Shown here one piece after another: positions 51,801 to 57,334 of a stretch of 64,000 nucleotides of DNA. This DNA is from Symsagittifera roscoffensis (taxonomy: Eukaryota; Xenacoelomorpha; Acoela; Convolutidae). The notes under the pieces are model-generated. The model ran no database searches, was not told the origin of the DNA, and worked only from the letters and a program-made list of their open reading frames with translations. Each line of letters opens with the position of its first letter. The first letter of the stretch is position 1. The stretch is from the NCBI RefSeq assembly GCF_963678635.1, contig NC_087066.1, positions 34,973,301 to 35,037,300 on the forward strand, in the 5' to 3' direction. The position numbers and the translations under genes are program-made.

Positions 51801-52542
51801 ATTAGGCATTTTTGTCAGTCATGTAAAATATGCAAATTGGAAAACATTTTTTAAAGTCAAATAACAAGAAAAACTAAAAAAAACTAAAAAAAAATATAAT
51901 TTTTTTTTTCTGAATATTTTTTCAAAAACATTTTCTAAACTTTTGAAGTTTTGATTCCTACGATGAAGCTAAAAACTCCAAAAACTAACTTCATTAGAGT
52001 AAAATTAATCTTTTAAGACTTAAATTAAACATAAATAAGCTAATGTAAGCCTGCTCACTCGCACGAAAAATCAAAAGTTTAAAACCGTTTTTTTTTTTCA
52101 AAACCGGGAAAACATTTTTTGATGTCATTCGAATCAGGACGCAAAGGGCTTTAATATGATATATCACTCAACCCAGTCCGATGATTATTTGTGGTAGCTG
52201 ATTTTGCGTGGAAAGCAAAAAAAAAAGAAAAAACTAAAACACACCCGAATACAAAGTTCCTCCCCATTTTCAATGGTTGGAACAATAAGGCATTCGAAAC
52301 TAATTTCCTGCTCAGTTTTTGGTCGGAACAATAGCTCAATATTAAAGCCAGGGGAAAGTCTCATATTTTAGCTTGACTTTGAGCTTTAGAAAATGGAAAA
52401 TTTTGTATTTCATAGAAGTTTGTCTTTCATAGATAAAAAATTATTTGAAAGGAAATTAAAGAAAAACAGGAGCAAGAACACAATGAGTGGCTTTACCTGA
52501 GAAAAGGAGGAGCAGGCAGCAGAGGAGATTAAGTCTTACCAT
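12698..52542 (-). CDS. Modular FN3-like, cysteine-paired, secreted or GPI-anchored protein (14 exons)
   Basis: I assembled this gene by hand from splice sites and phase. The 14 exons total 2973 nt, 990 residues plus stop, with every junction in phase. Order: signal peptide (exon 1), eight FN3-like domains of 83-105 residues each in one exon (exons 2-9), two domains split over two exons each (10-11 and 12-13), and a hydrophobic 20-residue tail (exon 14). Domains share a G-L-x-x-G-T-Q-Y-T core, matching the FN3 F-strand Leu/Gly/Tyr signature. Six also have C-x10/11-C at the end, which ordinary FN3 lacks. The linkers often read CT-x-HTPP. It is probably an extracellular adhesion or matrix protein. 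Ligand and exact family are unknown, and RNA evidence is absent. Confidence 0.8.
13215..13216 (-). promoter_or_regulatory. Non-canonical GC 5' splice site of last intron
   Basis: The junction reads GCTGCAG|GCTAGC. All other donors in this gene are GT. GC-AG introns are a known minor class and are usually rescued by a strong exon-side match, here GCAG. Confidence 0.5.
13217..13430 (-). CDS. Exon 13: second half of domain 10
   Basis: 214 nt from acceptor CTGTTCCCAG (phase 0), ending GCTGCAG in phase 1. It contains LSGLTAGSTYTISVQL, the family core. The donor would be GC (GCAG|GCTAGC); reading on instead gives Gly-stop at 13212. I prefer splicing because exon 14 is in phase and completes a plausible anchor, but termination here is possible. 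Confidence 0.7.
13681..13808 (-). CDS. Exon 12: first half of domain 10
   Basis: 128 nt from acceptor ATATCTTAG (phase 1) to donor GTATCG (phase 0). It starts VPEEVYLVNVTTDC and is acidic and Cys-containing. Confidence 0.75.
14107..14260 (-). CDS. Exon 11: second half of domain 9
   Basis: 154 nt from acceptor TTGTTGCCAG (phase 0) to donor GTATGG (phase 1). It encodes LSVGVHCLDISSASSDSD and LLEFSLKTAV. Exons 10 and 11 together give about 109 residues, one domain interrupted by a 1-kb intron that now holds repeats and a poly-C run. Confidence 0.75.
14520..14960. repeat. Interspersed repeat with hairpin and C17 run (in intron 10)
   Basis: It contains an inverted repeat, GAGGTTGGTCAGCCAAAA at 14590 facing its complement at 14701-14718, then a segment TTTTCTAAAAGCGCCTTTGG (about 14725), and ends in 17 consecutive C (14943-14959). 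The second segment recurs near 24645, so this is a dispersed family. The ORFs here are shadows of the repeat. Confidence 0.6.
15271..15443 (-). CDS. Exon 10: first half of domain 9
   Basis: 173 nt from acceptor TGATTTTAG (phase 1) to donor GTATGT (phase 0). It encodes LPAPTLQPTAFF and an aromatic FCVWWQAD segment like the FN3 C-strand. It joins in phase to exon 11. Confidence 0.75.
15700..17740 (+). pseudogene. LINE (non-LTR retrotransposon) reverse-transcriptase relic, 5' truncated
   Basis: Across several shifted frames the order of a LINE RT is clear: IPKK region (about 15835), EFFASVYK (about 16150), NYRPISIL and LVFERVLYNKI (about 16465-16530), ILDVAKTFDSIGHNII (about 16690), a GVPQGS-like segment (about 16855), YADDTK (about 16955), then KDFGV (about 17170) and the thumb and C-terminal part to the stop at 17737. 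An intact protein would copy LINE RNA at target DNA. Stops and at least five frameshifts kill it. It lies in intron 9 opposite to the host gene. No endonuclease domain is seen. Confidence 0.85.
17750..19500. other. Intronic stretch, possible remnant of BEL element 3' region
   Basis: No convincing gene. It lies between the LINE end and the BEL integrase and may include the decayed 3' end of the latter. A 129-codon plus ORF (19038-19427) is probably antisense to BEL-derived sequence. Confidence 0.3.
19536..19775 (-). pseudogene. BEL/Pao integrase N-terminal (zinc-binding) fragment
   Basis: It encodes LRRLLKSTENHCVTCRKRR, matching the C-x2-C region preceded by a basic helix found in BEL integrases. 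About 40 residues later SLEYFDHITFP resembles the start of the catalytic core (F-x-x-G-V-D-Y-F-G-P in intact elements). Confidence 0.65.
20219..20479 (-). pseudogene. BEL/Pao pol fragment with NPAD motif
   Basis: It contains HHILSGDNPADTNAQGI followed by DSSWVIWPSIL. This matches the RNase H to integrase junction of BEL/Pao elements, W-x-H-V-x4-N-P-A-D-x2-S-R-G followed by W-x2-G-P-x-FL. Confidence 0.7.
20612..20809 (-). pseudogene. BEL/Pao RNase H-like fragment
   Basis: It contains LWYSACCAKESVISTEVVLYAT-like sequence, which aligns with the 'll-aKsRVaPlk-tiPRlELlAA' region of BEL RNase H. The neighbouring fragments support this weaker match. Confidence 0.45.
22273..22900 (-). pseudogene. 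BEL/Pao gag fragments
   Basis: The upstream part has LLKHLYGELNTAV and SPPFKRI-type helical sequence. The downstream ORF has FPPCQLYKKCMTLVSSYFQK, a degenerate C-x2-C/H-x-L-x2-C-x2-F knuckle like BEL gag proteins. Three or more frame breaks. Confidence 0.5.
22985..23400 (-). repeat. Probable 5' LTR of the BEL element
   Basis: It sits just upstream of the gag remnants. It is similar over 150 bp or more to 51985-52345 in intron 1, both containing GATTATTTGTGGTA and CACCCGAATACAAAGTTCCT. Exact LTR ends were not determined. Confidence 0.5.
23707..23997 (-). CDS. Exon 9: FN3-like domain 8, diverged
   Basis: 97 codons, acceptor AATATTTAG, donor GTAAGC inside a longer ORF, phase 1-1. The core glycine motif is lost and only the first terminal cysteine (ACGEN) remains; the second position is Ile. 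I chose the internal GTAAGC because it restores phase 1 and matches the donor of exon 8. Confidence 0.75.
24100..24595. repeat. Inverted-repeat element in intron 8
   Basis: GGCGATTCGACGGATCAATTGAGCAATCTCGCGT at the left recurs in inverted form as GAGGTTGCTCAATTGATCCAATTCGACC near 24548-24577. Both arms carry a G-rich block and GATAGCTC. About 480 bp in all and no coding content, consistent with a MITE. Confidence 0.5.
24630..24870 (+). repeat. Second copy of the repeat family seen at 14.7-14.96 kb
   Basis: It shares TTTTTCTAAAAGCGTCTTTAG, a GCGCGC-containing block, TTTTTTGGTCAAAAT and a terminal C-rich run (24848-24862) with 14720-14960, in the same order. Confidence 0.5.
25618..26174 (+). 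mobile_element. Mariner/Tc1-derived non-autonomous copy A
   Basis: Terminal inverted repeats contain AGTTCGGACAGACAGAATTA at both ends, flanked by TA. The interior reads, in broken frames, MRDCRLSDDYASLIFKYC then ATLSNNFPVSR near 26000, two helix-turn-helix-like segments with a GRAKKL link, like the paired-type N-terminal DNA-binding half of Tc1/mariner transposases. The catalytic DDE/D half is absent. Confidence 0.7.
26230..26824 (+). mobile_element. Mariner/Tc1-derived non-autonomous copy B
   Basis: Same termini and interior as copy A, with a distinct set of stops and an intact segment STVYDVLKVEYQGVIF-like in the second helix region. The 3' end (GCAACTCTC TA) abuts copy C, so the junction forms a near-perfect palindrome centred on TATA (26823-26826). 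Confidence 0.7.
26825..27406 (-). mobile_element. Mariner/Tc1-derived non-autonomous copy C, interrupted
   Basis: It is inverted relative to A and B, tail to tail with B. It starts TAGAGAGTTGCAAAAAG and ends GCTACTAATTATA. It is interrupted by a 200-bp element at 26942-27143. The minus ORF at 27151-27363 is its DNA-binding-domain remnant. Confidence 0.7.
26942..27143. mobile_element. Small MITE nested in copy C
   Basis: It splits the otherwise collinear copy C. Its ends are inverted repeats: GATCTACTTAACAATCCCC on the left and the complement of GATCTACTTAAAAATATCCCC on the right. It has an internal hairpin (CAATCCCCTTTC facing GAAAAGGGAGGAGATTG) and no ORF. Confidence 0.65.
27436..28136. mobile_element. 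Tc1-like fold-back element
   Basis: Two arms of about 250 bp (27436-27690 and 27860-28136) are inverted copies. The right end reads TA-CAGTGCTGATTTAAA inward, like the CAGTGCTG termini of Tc1 elements with TA targets. Minus ORFs 27497-27679 and 27801-28034 are the same coding remnant in opposite arms, with TLLIDEKIISQE in one. The protein family is not certain. Confidence 0.6.
28410..28664 (-). CDS. Exon 8: FN3-like domain 7
   Basis: 85 codons, acceptor CTTTCACAG, donor GTAAGC, phase 1-1. It starts NSDPIVTI, contains IGALDAGQSYSVVFTV, and ends IC...KC (C-x10-C). Its N-terminal half resembles that of exon 7, which suggests the two arose by duplication. Confidence 0.85.
28938..29207 (-). CDS. 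Exon 7: FN3-like domain 6
   Basis: 90 codons, acceptor CTGTTCAG, donor GTAAGT, phase 1-1. It starts HTDPVVTIDD, contains LEGLLPGNQYTLNLSV, and ends DC...KC (C-x11-C). Confidence 0.85.
29531..29803 (-). CDS. Exon 6: FN3-like domain 5
   Basis: 91 codons, acceptor TTTTGCCAG, donor GTGAGT, phase 1-1. It contains ISTLAAGTQYNISYDV and ends PC...EC (C-x10-C). Confidence 0.85.
30156..30404 (-). CDS. Exon 5: FN3-like domain 4
   Basis: 83 codons, acceptor TTACTTCAG, donor GTTGGC, phase 1-1. It starts HTPPVATVSA, contains IGSLEPGQSYVVAMDV, and ends with C-x10-C. Confidence 0.85.
30420..32500. other. Intron 4: no gene, possible SINE-like segment
   Basis: It is AT-rich with short direct repeats (CATTCTATATGTGGAAAG three times near 31530-31590). 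A tRNA-like stretch at 32270-32345 has AGTGGTGAAGTG (A-box-like) and GTTCGAGACCC (B-box-like), but the spacing is longer than usual. Nothing else is recognisable. Confidence 0.3.
32517..32801 (-). CDS. Exon 4: FN3-like domain 3
   Basis: 95 codons, acceptor TATTTTTAG, donor GTAGGG, phase 1-1. It starts HTPPNWAVVV, has IGGLAPGTQYTLAYVV, and ends with C-x11-C. A Ser/Thr/Asn-rich loop in the middle makes it longer than its neighbours. Confidence 0.85.
32820..33735. other. Intron 3: no recognisable element
   Basis: AT-rich with a short Lys-rich minus ORF (33285-33506), probably chance. No inverted repeats or domains seen. Confidence 0.35.
33742..33996 (-). CDS. Exon 3: FN3-like domain 2
   Basis: 85 codons, acceptor TCTTCAG, donor GTTAGT, phase 1-1. 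It contains ITGLDSGTQYTLTVEV and the terminal pair PC...FC (C-x10-C). It follows the large intron holding the LTR element. Confidence 0.85.
34498..34891 (-). repeat. 3' LTR of the 15.8-kb element
   Basis: It is similar throughout to 49928-50311, for example TTTCAGATAAGGTACACCGT and TTCGTGCAACTTCTTAGTC. On the minus strand it begins TGGAATGAG and ends AACTCA, giving TG...CA ends. A short purine stretch (GCGAATGGG) precedes it. Confidence 0.8.
35822..37450 (-). pseudogene. Post-env ORF region of the LTR element, unrecognised
   Basis: Several consecutive minus ORFs (37115-37450, 36939-37181, 36635-36928, 35822-36223) are His/Pro/Ser-rich at first and then Tyr/Phe/Ile-rich. They lie between env and the 3' LTR. 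They may be the C-terminal part of env in shifted frames, or extra genes. I recognise no domain. Confidence 0.35.
37661..37765 (+). repeat. Tandem duplication of a 52-bp unit
   Basis: CGTGTAGTATAGTCATCCTT...TAGTAGGGCCATCCTTAG occurs twice head to tail inside the LTR element. Confidence 0.85.
37800..39711 (-). pseudogene. env-like region of the LTR element
   Basis: The first frame (39544-39711) encodes a hydrophobic SIIIFASAAVLLIVFA segment, a probable signal peptide. Another frame at about 39060-39195 has a CAPC motif and HGAHGC, giving the Cys-bearing ectodomain-like character expected of an envelope glycoprotein. Stops and frame changes are frequent. The call rests mainly on position after integrase plus the leader-like segment. 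Confidence 0.5.
41090..42250 (-). pseudogene. Integrase of the LTR element
   Basis: The core reads DAFTHYIA-like (here NAFTHYIALNP, about 41640-41680), then KLGLPKILVTDNGTE (about 41535-41580), then LVEDMNRSLQE-like with the catalytic Glu region near 41430. The C-terminal part continues to 41090 (LFPLAYNFK, GFNQKPIMF). This is the D,D-35-E arrangement of retroviral/gypsy integrase, which inserts the cDNA. The first Asp position is Asn, and stops are present. Confidence 0.75.
42600..42910 (-). pseudogene. RNase H domain of the LTR element
   Basis: It reads CNASNFEIGAALLQSHK, then SANSRLFTQEEFTL, then AIKYTLAEYEF and LFTDHKLTKF. This is the typical gypsy RNase H sequence, from D-A-S-x-x-G-x-G-x-x-L-x-Q through S-R-x-L-x-x-x-E to T-D-H-K. 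The first Asp is Asn here. Confidence 0.75.
43050..43680 (-). pseudogene. Reverse transcriptase of the LTR element
   Basis: It contains SFINPVFVLAKRES (about 43640), TDMNSAYNQMPLDEPSRR (about 43450-43495), QYEFNGLFYCVS then PAAFSAFMSK (about 43350-43410), and a YxDD-box region altered to SLDKVFIY (about 43280). The K/LG-box follows near 43150. Clear gypsy RT with stops. Confidence 0.8.
44430..44711 (-). pseudogene. Aspartic protease of the LTR element
   Basis: It contains LVFLIDSGAESTIFNIP, the retropepsin D-S-G-A active site with flanking hydrophobic residues. It lies between gag and RT as expected. Confidence 0.75.
45000..46360 (-). pseudogene. gag of the LTR element
   Basis: The capsid-like part begins near 46350 (LMLFTGTDPG, GYFNAVTAKL, TTLDGSAQKWFSVL), which aligns with FTGLDP, ARYFLDIVEKK and GPAAQWYQGL of the gag at 995-1909. 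A degenerate CCHC knuckle (QCRKF then H-x4-C) lies near 45630-45660, followed by an Asn/Arg-rich tail. Many stops. Confidence 0.65.
46370..49915 (-). other. Long leader of the LTR element with pre-gag ORF
   Basis: 3.5 kb between primer-binding site and gag. A 126-codon ORF (47490-47870) is the longest minus-strand frame and has no known domain. A GA microsatellite lies inside. The length matches the 3.1-kb leader of the left element, so a long leader seems to be a trait of this family. Confidence 0.45.
48739..48814 (+). repeat. (AG)n microsatellite
   Basis: About 38 AG dinucleotides with two interruptions (AAAG and ATAG). Confidence 0.95.
49916..49925 (-). other. Primer-binding site of the LTR element
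   Basis: TGGTGCGACC on the minus strand begins two bases inside the 5' LTR end (AACTCA-TC-TGG). It is identical to 5021-5030. The cognate tRNA would end GGTCGCACCA. Confidence 0.7.
49928..50311 (-). repeat. 5' LTR of the 15.8-kb element
   Basis: Partner of 34498-34891. On the minus strand it begins TGTAACCAG and ends AACTCA. The two LTRs differ by many substitutions and small indels (for instance an 8-bp difference near 50130), indicating an old insertion. Confidence 0.8.
50602..50622 (+). repeat. (GT)n microsatellite next to exon 2 donor
   Basis: About ten GT units, 18 bp from the intron 2 donor. On the transcribed strand this is a CA repeat following a C-rich run. Confidence 0.9.
50640..50954 (-). 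CDS. Exon 2: FN3-like domain 1
   Basis: 105 codons between a CTGTTTAG acceptor and a GTTAGT donor, phase 1 at both ends. It contains LDSGTQYTVNV, the family core motif, and several N-x-T/S sites. It has the terminal cysteine (DIC) but not its usual partner. Intron 1 before it is 1542 bp. Intron 2 after it is 16.6 kb and starts beside a CA repeat. Confidence 0.8.
51985..52345 (-). repeat. BEL-LTR-like dispersed repeat in intron 1
   Basis: It shares GATTATTTGTGGTA, a poly-A stretch, CACCCGAATACAAAGTTCCT and TTTTCAAT with 23150-23260 in the same order. It is probably a solo LTR of the BEL family, about 150-500 bp downstream of the gene's first exon. Confidence 0.5.
52497..52542 (-). CDS. Exon 1: signal peptide
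   Basis: It encodes M-V-R followed by a Leu/Cys-rich hydrophobic core (LNLLCCLLLLFS), a classical short signal peptide. The exon ends G|GTAAAG in phase 1. The first base of the next exon's codon completes Asp, so the mature protein probably starts near Asp16. The ATG is 79 bp downstream of a TATA box, which supports this start. Confidence 0.8.
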
Positions 52543-52620
52543 GACAACAAACTGTAAAGCACCGCCCAAATGCAAAAACGGAATGTTCAGAAAAAAAGTT
52601 GACTGAAGCTTTCTCTTATC

Positions 52621-52632
52621 TGTTTATATATA
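52621..52632 (-). promoter_or_regulatory. TATA box of the FN3-like gene
   Basis: TATATATAAACA on the minus strand lies 79 bp upstream of the ATG, leaving room for a start site near 52590-52600 and a 5' UTR of about 50 nt. A CTTTACAG nine bases before the ATG could be a spliced-leader acceptor. Confidence 0.6.
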
Positions 52633-53805
52633 GCTTATTATTCGAGCTATAAACAATGGCAAACAAAACAGCTGGTCGTAAAAATGAATTTCGTCCCAAT
52701 GACTGTTCAAAAAATTAATGATCAACGAAAAAAAATCTTTTTAATTAAATTTCTGGCAATTCGCACATGAAATGTTGACGAGTCCATTTTAAGAGGTTTT
52801 CTTTGGTTCTTCATTACAGCGCTCCAGCTGTTTGGATTTCGAAGTGGTTTCAATCAAGAAACGACTATAATTACGAGAGCGAGACAGTGACGAAAATATG
52901 TATTTTACTTTCTTTTTACATTGGTATAATATTCGAACTCCTCGTGTTCAAAACACATAATAGTCGCAAGTTCACATTTTCAGCATAGTTTTGTGATATC
53001 GATGTATAAATGCGAATTTTTTCGCGCGTCAATTTTAATCATGAACAATTTTTCACCATTTGATCTCCTCACCTCATTATTGATTCCAAAGCATCCAATC
53101 ATACATCATCGTTTCTAATGAAGTGTTGGCTTCTGCTTTCACATTTGCACCATTTGCGTCATCGATGGCGTTGGCTATAGACCCCATCATTTTCATGCTC
53201 TCATTTTTCACTGGATGTCTCGACTTTTGGTATGTTTGACTTTCTAGACCAAATTTCGTTATATTTAAACTTTTTCAGCTAATTTTGGTAAGTTTCGATT
53301 TTCTCGACCAATATTTTGAAAACTTTGTTTGTTCAACTGTGCTCGACTTATGTTTCGACTGTGCTCGACTTATTTTTCGACTGTGCTCGACCTATGTTTC
53401 GACTTTCTCGACCGAAGTTGGATCTATTTTGACTTTCTCGACCTATGTTTTGACTTTTTCAACCTATATTTCTTCTTTCTCTACCAAAATCGGGTATGTT
53501 TCGACTTTGTGCTTGATCTCTGTTTCGACCTACACGACAAAAACTGTGTATGTTTCGACTTTGTCGACCTATGTTTCGACTTTTGGACCAAATTCGAGTA
53601 TGTTTTGACTTTCTAGACCGAAATTGTGTATTTCTCGAGTTTCTCGACCTGGTTTCGACTTTCTCGACCAAAATAGATTGTCTCGACTTTGTGCTTGAAC
53701 TAAGTTGCGACTTCTTCGACCAAAAATGGGCATGTTTCGACTTTTTTGAAAAAAATGTTTCGGCTTTCTTGACCTATGTTTCGACTTTCTCGCTTTCTCG
53801 ATCAA

Positions 53806-53932
53806 GAAATGTTCAGAGAAAATCGAATCAAAGGTCCACAAAGTCAAAACATACACAATTTTAGTCGAAAAGATCGAAACATTGATCAAGCACAATGTCG
53901 AAAGCACAAAGATTCGCAACCTATTTTTCAGT
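53806..53932 (-). repeat. Inverted block inside the minisatellite
   Basis: Here the motif reads in reverse complement (AAAACATACACAATTTTAGTCGAAA, GATCAAGCACAATGTCGAAA), while both flanks run forward. A local inversion of about 125 bp explains this. Confidence 0.75.
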
Positions 53933-53934
53933 TT

Positions 53935-55130
53935 TCTAACTTGACTAAAATTGTTTGCTTTTTGACTTTCTCGATATATGTTTCGACTTTCTTGACAAAA
54001 ATAGAGTATGTTTCGACTTTGTGCTTGATCTATGTTTCGATTTCTTTGACCAAAAGTTTGTATCTTTTGATTTTGTGATCGACCCATATGTTTCTACTTT
54101 CGCGACCCTATCGGGGAATTTTTTGACTTTCTCGATATTTTTTGACTTTTTCGATCTAAGTTTTGACTTTCTCGACCAAATTTGAGTATGTTTTAGCTTC
54201 GTTGGATTCGTGATTGACCTAAATTTTCTGTTTTTTCAACCAGCAGTGGGCAAGTTTTGATTTTTTTTACCTATGTTTTGACCTTTGCGACCTATTTTTT
54301 GACTTTGTCGACCAAAATTGTGCATGTTTTGACTTTGTGCTCCATCTATGTTTCGACTTTCTCGACCCTTGTTTCGACTTTCTCGACCTACCTTTCATTT
54401 TTTTGGCCCAATTCGGGTATGTTTTGGCTTTGTGCTTAATCTCTTTTTTGACTTCTACAACCTATGTATGGACTTCTTCGACCAAATTTGGGTATATTAC
54501 GACTTTGTGCTCGATCTATGTATCGACTTTCCAGACCAAAATTGGCTTTCTCGACTTTCTGAGCAACATTTTAAAATTTTTGTTTGTTCGACTGTTCTCG
54601 GCTTATGTTTTGATTGTGCTCGACCTATTTTTCGACTGAGCTAGACCTATGCTTTGACTTTCTCGACCAAATCCAGTTATGTCTCGACCAAATCCAGTTA
54701 TGTCTCGACTTTGTGCTTGAAAAATTTTTCGACTTTTTGGACCAACAATTGATATGTTTCGTTTTTTTCTCAATTTACTTTCTCGATGGACAATTTTTCA
54801 GAAATCGAAAGTTTTTTGTTCGACTCTACATAGATACGGTTCGACTTTCTCGATCAAAAATCGACATAATTTGGTTTCTTCGATTTCCCGACCAATATTT
54901 TAAAAATTTTGTTCATTCGACTGTGCTCGATTTATGTTTCGACTGTGCTCGACCTATGTTTCAACTGTGCTCGACCAATTTTTTGAGTGTGATTGACCTA
55001 TTTTTGACTTTCTCAACCGAAATTGGGTTTTTAGACTTTTCTGACCTATGTTTTGATTTTTTCAACCTACGTTTCTTCTTGCTCTACCAAAATTGCGTAT
55101 TTGTCGACTTTTTGCTTGATCTATAATTCG
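53935..55130 (+). repeat. Higher-order repeat copy 1 (~1.19 kb)
   Basis: It matches 55130-56660 at an offset of about 1193-1195 bp, including unusual features such as GACCCATATGTTTCTACTTT and the doubled CCAAATCCAGTTATGTCTCGA. Confidence 0.85.
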
Positions 55131-56660
55131 ACTTACTTGACTAAAATTGTTTATTTTTTGACTTTCTCGATATATGTTTCGACTTTCTTGACAAAAATAG
55201 CGTATGTTTCGACTTTGTGCTTGATCTATGTTTCGATTTCTTTGACCAAAAAATTGTATCTTTGATTTTGTGATCGACCCATATGTTTCTACTTTCGCGA
55301 CCCTATCGGGGAATTTTTTGACTTTCTCGACATTTTTTGACTTTTTCGATCTAAGTTTTGACTTTCTCGACCAAATTTGAGTATGTTTTAGCTTCGTTGG
55401 ATTCGTGATTGACCTAAATTTTAGTTTTTTCAACCAGCAGTGGGCAAGTTTTGATTTTTTTACCTTTGTTTTGACCTTTGCGACCTATTTTTTGACTTTG
55501 TCGACCAAAATTGTGCATGTTTCGACTTTGTGCTCCATCTATGTTTCGACTTTCTCGACCCTTGTTTCGACTTTCTCGACCTACGTTTCATTTTTTTGGC
55601 CCAATTCGGGTATGTTTTGGCTTTGTGCTTAATCTCTTTTTTGACTTCTACAACCTATGTATGGACTTCTTCGACCAAATTTGGGTATATTACGACTTTG
55701 TGCTCGATCTATGTATCGACTTTCCAGACCAAAATTGGCTTTCTCGACTTTCTGAGCAACATTTTAAAATTTTTGTTTGTTCGACTGTTCTCGGCTTATG
55801 TTTTGATTGTGCTCGACCTATTTTTCGACTGAGCTAGACCTATGCTTTGACTTTCTCGACCAAATCCAGTTATGTCTCGACCAAATCCAGTTATGTCTCG
55901 ACTTTGTGCTTGAAAAATTTTTCGACTTTTTGGACCAACAATTGATATGTTTCGTTTTTTTCTCAATTTACTTTCTCGATGGACAATTTTTCAGAAATCG
56001 AAAGTTTTTTGTTCGACTCTACATAGATACGGTTCGACTTTCTCGATCAAAAATCGACATAATTTGGTTTCTTCGATTTCCCGACCAAAATTTTAAAAAT
56101 TTTGTTCATTCGACTGTGCTCGATTTATGTTTCGACTGTGCTCGACCTATTTTTCGACTGAGCTAGACCTATGCTTTGACTTTCTCGACCAAATCCAGTT
56201 ATGTCTCGACCAAATCCAGTTATGTCTCGACTTTGTGCTTGAAAAATTTTTCGACTTTTTGGACCAACAATTGATATGTTTCGTTTTTTTCTCAAATTAC
56301 TTTCTCGATGGACAATTTTTCAGAAATCGAAAGTTTTTTGTTCGACTCTACATAGATACGGTTCGACTTTCTCGATCAAAAATCGACATAATTTGGTTTC
56401 TTCGATTTCCCGACCAATATTTTAAAAATTTTGTTTATTCGACTGTGCTCGATTTATGTTTCGACTGTGCTCGACCTATGTTTCAACTGTGCTCGACCAA
56501 TTTTTCGAGTGTGATTGACCTATTTTTTGACTTTCTCAACCGAAATTGGGTTTTTAGACTTTTCTGACTTATGTTTTGATTTTTTCAACCTACGTTTCTT
56601 CTTGCTCTACCAAAATTGCGTATTTGTTGACTTTTTGCTTGATCTATAATTCGACTTACT
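55130..56660 (+). repeat. Higher-order repeat copy 2, with internal 332-bp duplication
   Basis: Nearly identical to copy 1, but a 332-bp part (about 55810-56140) is repeated again at about 56142-56470, so the doubled CCAAATCCAGTTATGTCTCGA block occurs twice here. Confidence 0.85.
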
Positions 56661-57267
56661 TGACTAAAATTGTTTATTTTTTGACTTTCTCGATCTATCT
56701 TTTGTTTTTCTTGACCAAAATTGCGTATGTTTCGACTGTAAGCTTCATCTATGCTTCAGTTTTTTTCGACCAAAGTTGTGTATGTTTTAAATTTGTGCCC
56801 CACTTTTGTTTCTACTTTCGCGACCAAATCTCGGTATGTTTTGACTTTCTTGAGACTTTCTCGACCTATGTTTTGACTTTATCGTCCCAGTTTGAGTTTG
56901 TTTTGGCTTCTTGATTGACCTATATTTCGGTTTTCTCAACCAACAATGGGCGGAATTTGACTTTTGTGACCTATGTTTCTATTTTCTCGACCAAAATTGA
57001 GTATGTTCCGATTTTCTCGACCCAGGTTTTGACTTTCTCGACCTATGTTTCGATTTTTTTGGCCCAATTTGGGTTTGTTTCGGCTTTGTGCTTAATCTTT
57101 TCTCAAGTTTCCTGACCAAAACTGTGAAATTTTTGACTTTCTTGACCTATGATTTGAATTTCCCGAACATAAATGCCAAAAATGGTCATGTTTTGACTTT
57201 CTTGACCTACGTTGTAACCTTTGGCCAGACATTACACAGTGACGGAGCACAGAAAAAGTACCTATTG

Positions 57268-57332
57268 ACAACTGGCTGACGTCAGTTTGCTTAATCCTAC
57301 GCGTTTTCAACCGTCTTGACGTAGCCAGTTGT
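57268..57332. repeat. Hairpin at the array edge
   Basis: ACAACTGGCTGACGTCA (57268-57284) faces its near-complement TTGACGTAGCCAGTTGT (57316-57332) with a 31-bp loop. Possibly a transposon end or structured RNA; nothing further is seen. Confidence 0.5.
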
Positions 57333-57334
57333 TA

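Larger units (their letters stand above)
53210..57225 (+). repeat. 4-kb minisatellite array, ~21-bp unit
   Basis: The core TATGTTTCGACTTTCTCGACC (21 bp) recurs with variants, including longer units with CAAAATTGxGTATGTTTCGACTTTGTGCTTGATC. Units are mostly multiples of three, so all plus-strand frames stay open over long distances and translate to repeats such as CFDFLD, VSTFST and MFRLSR. These ORFs are a consequence of the repeat and I do not count them as genes. The array lies 0.6 kb upstream of the FN3-like gene. Confidence 0.9.

Noticed and set aside
53285-57115. Many long plus- and minus-strand ORFs in 53.3-57.1 kb
   Set aside because: They exist in all plus frames because the repeat unit lacks stops and is a multiple of three. 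The translations are simple repeats with no start or splice context.
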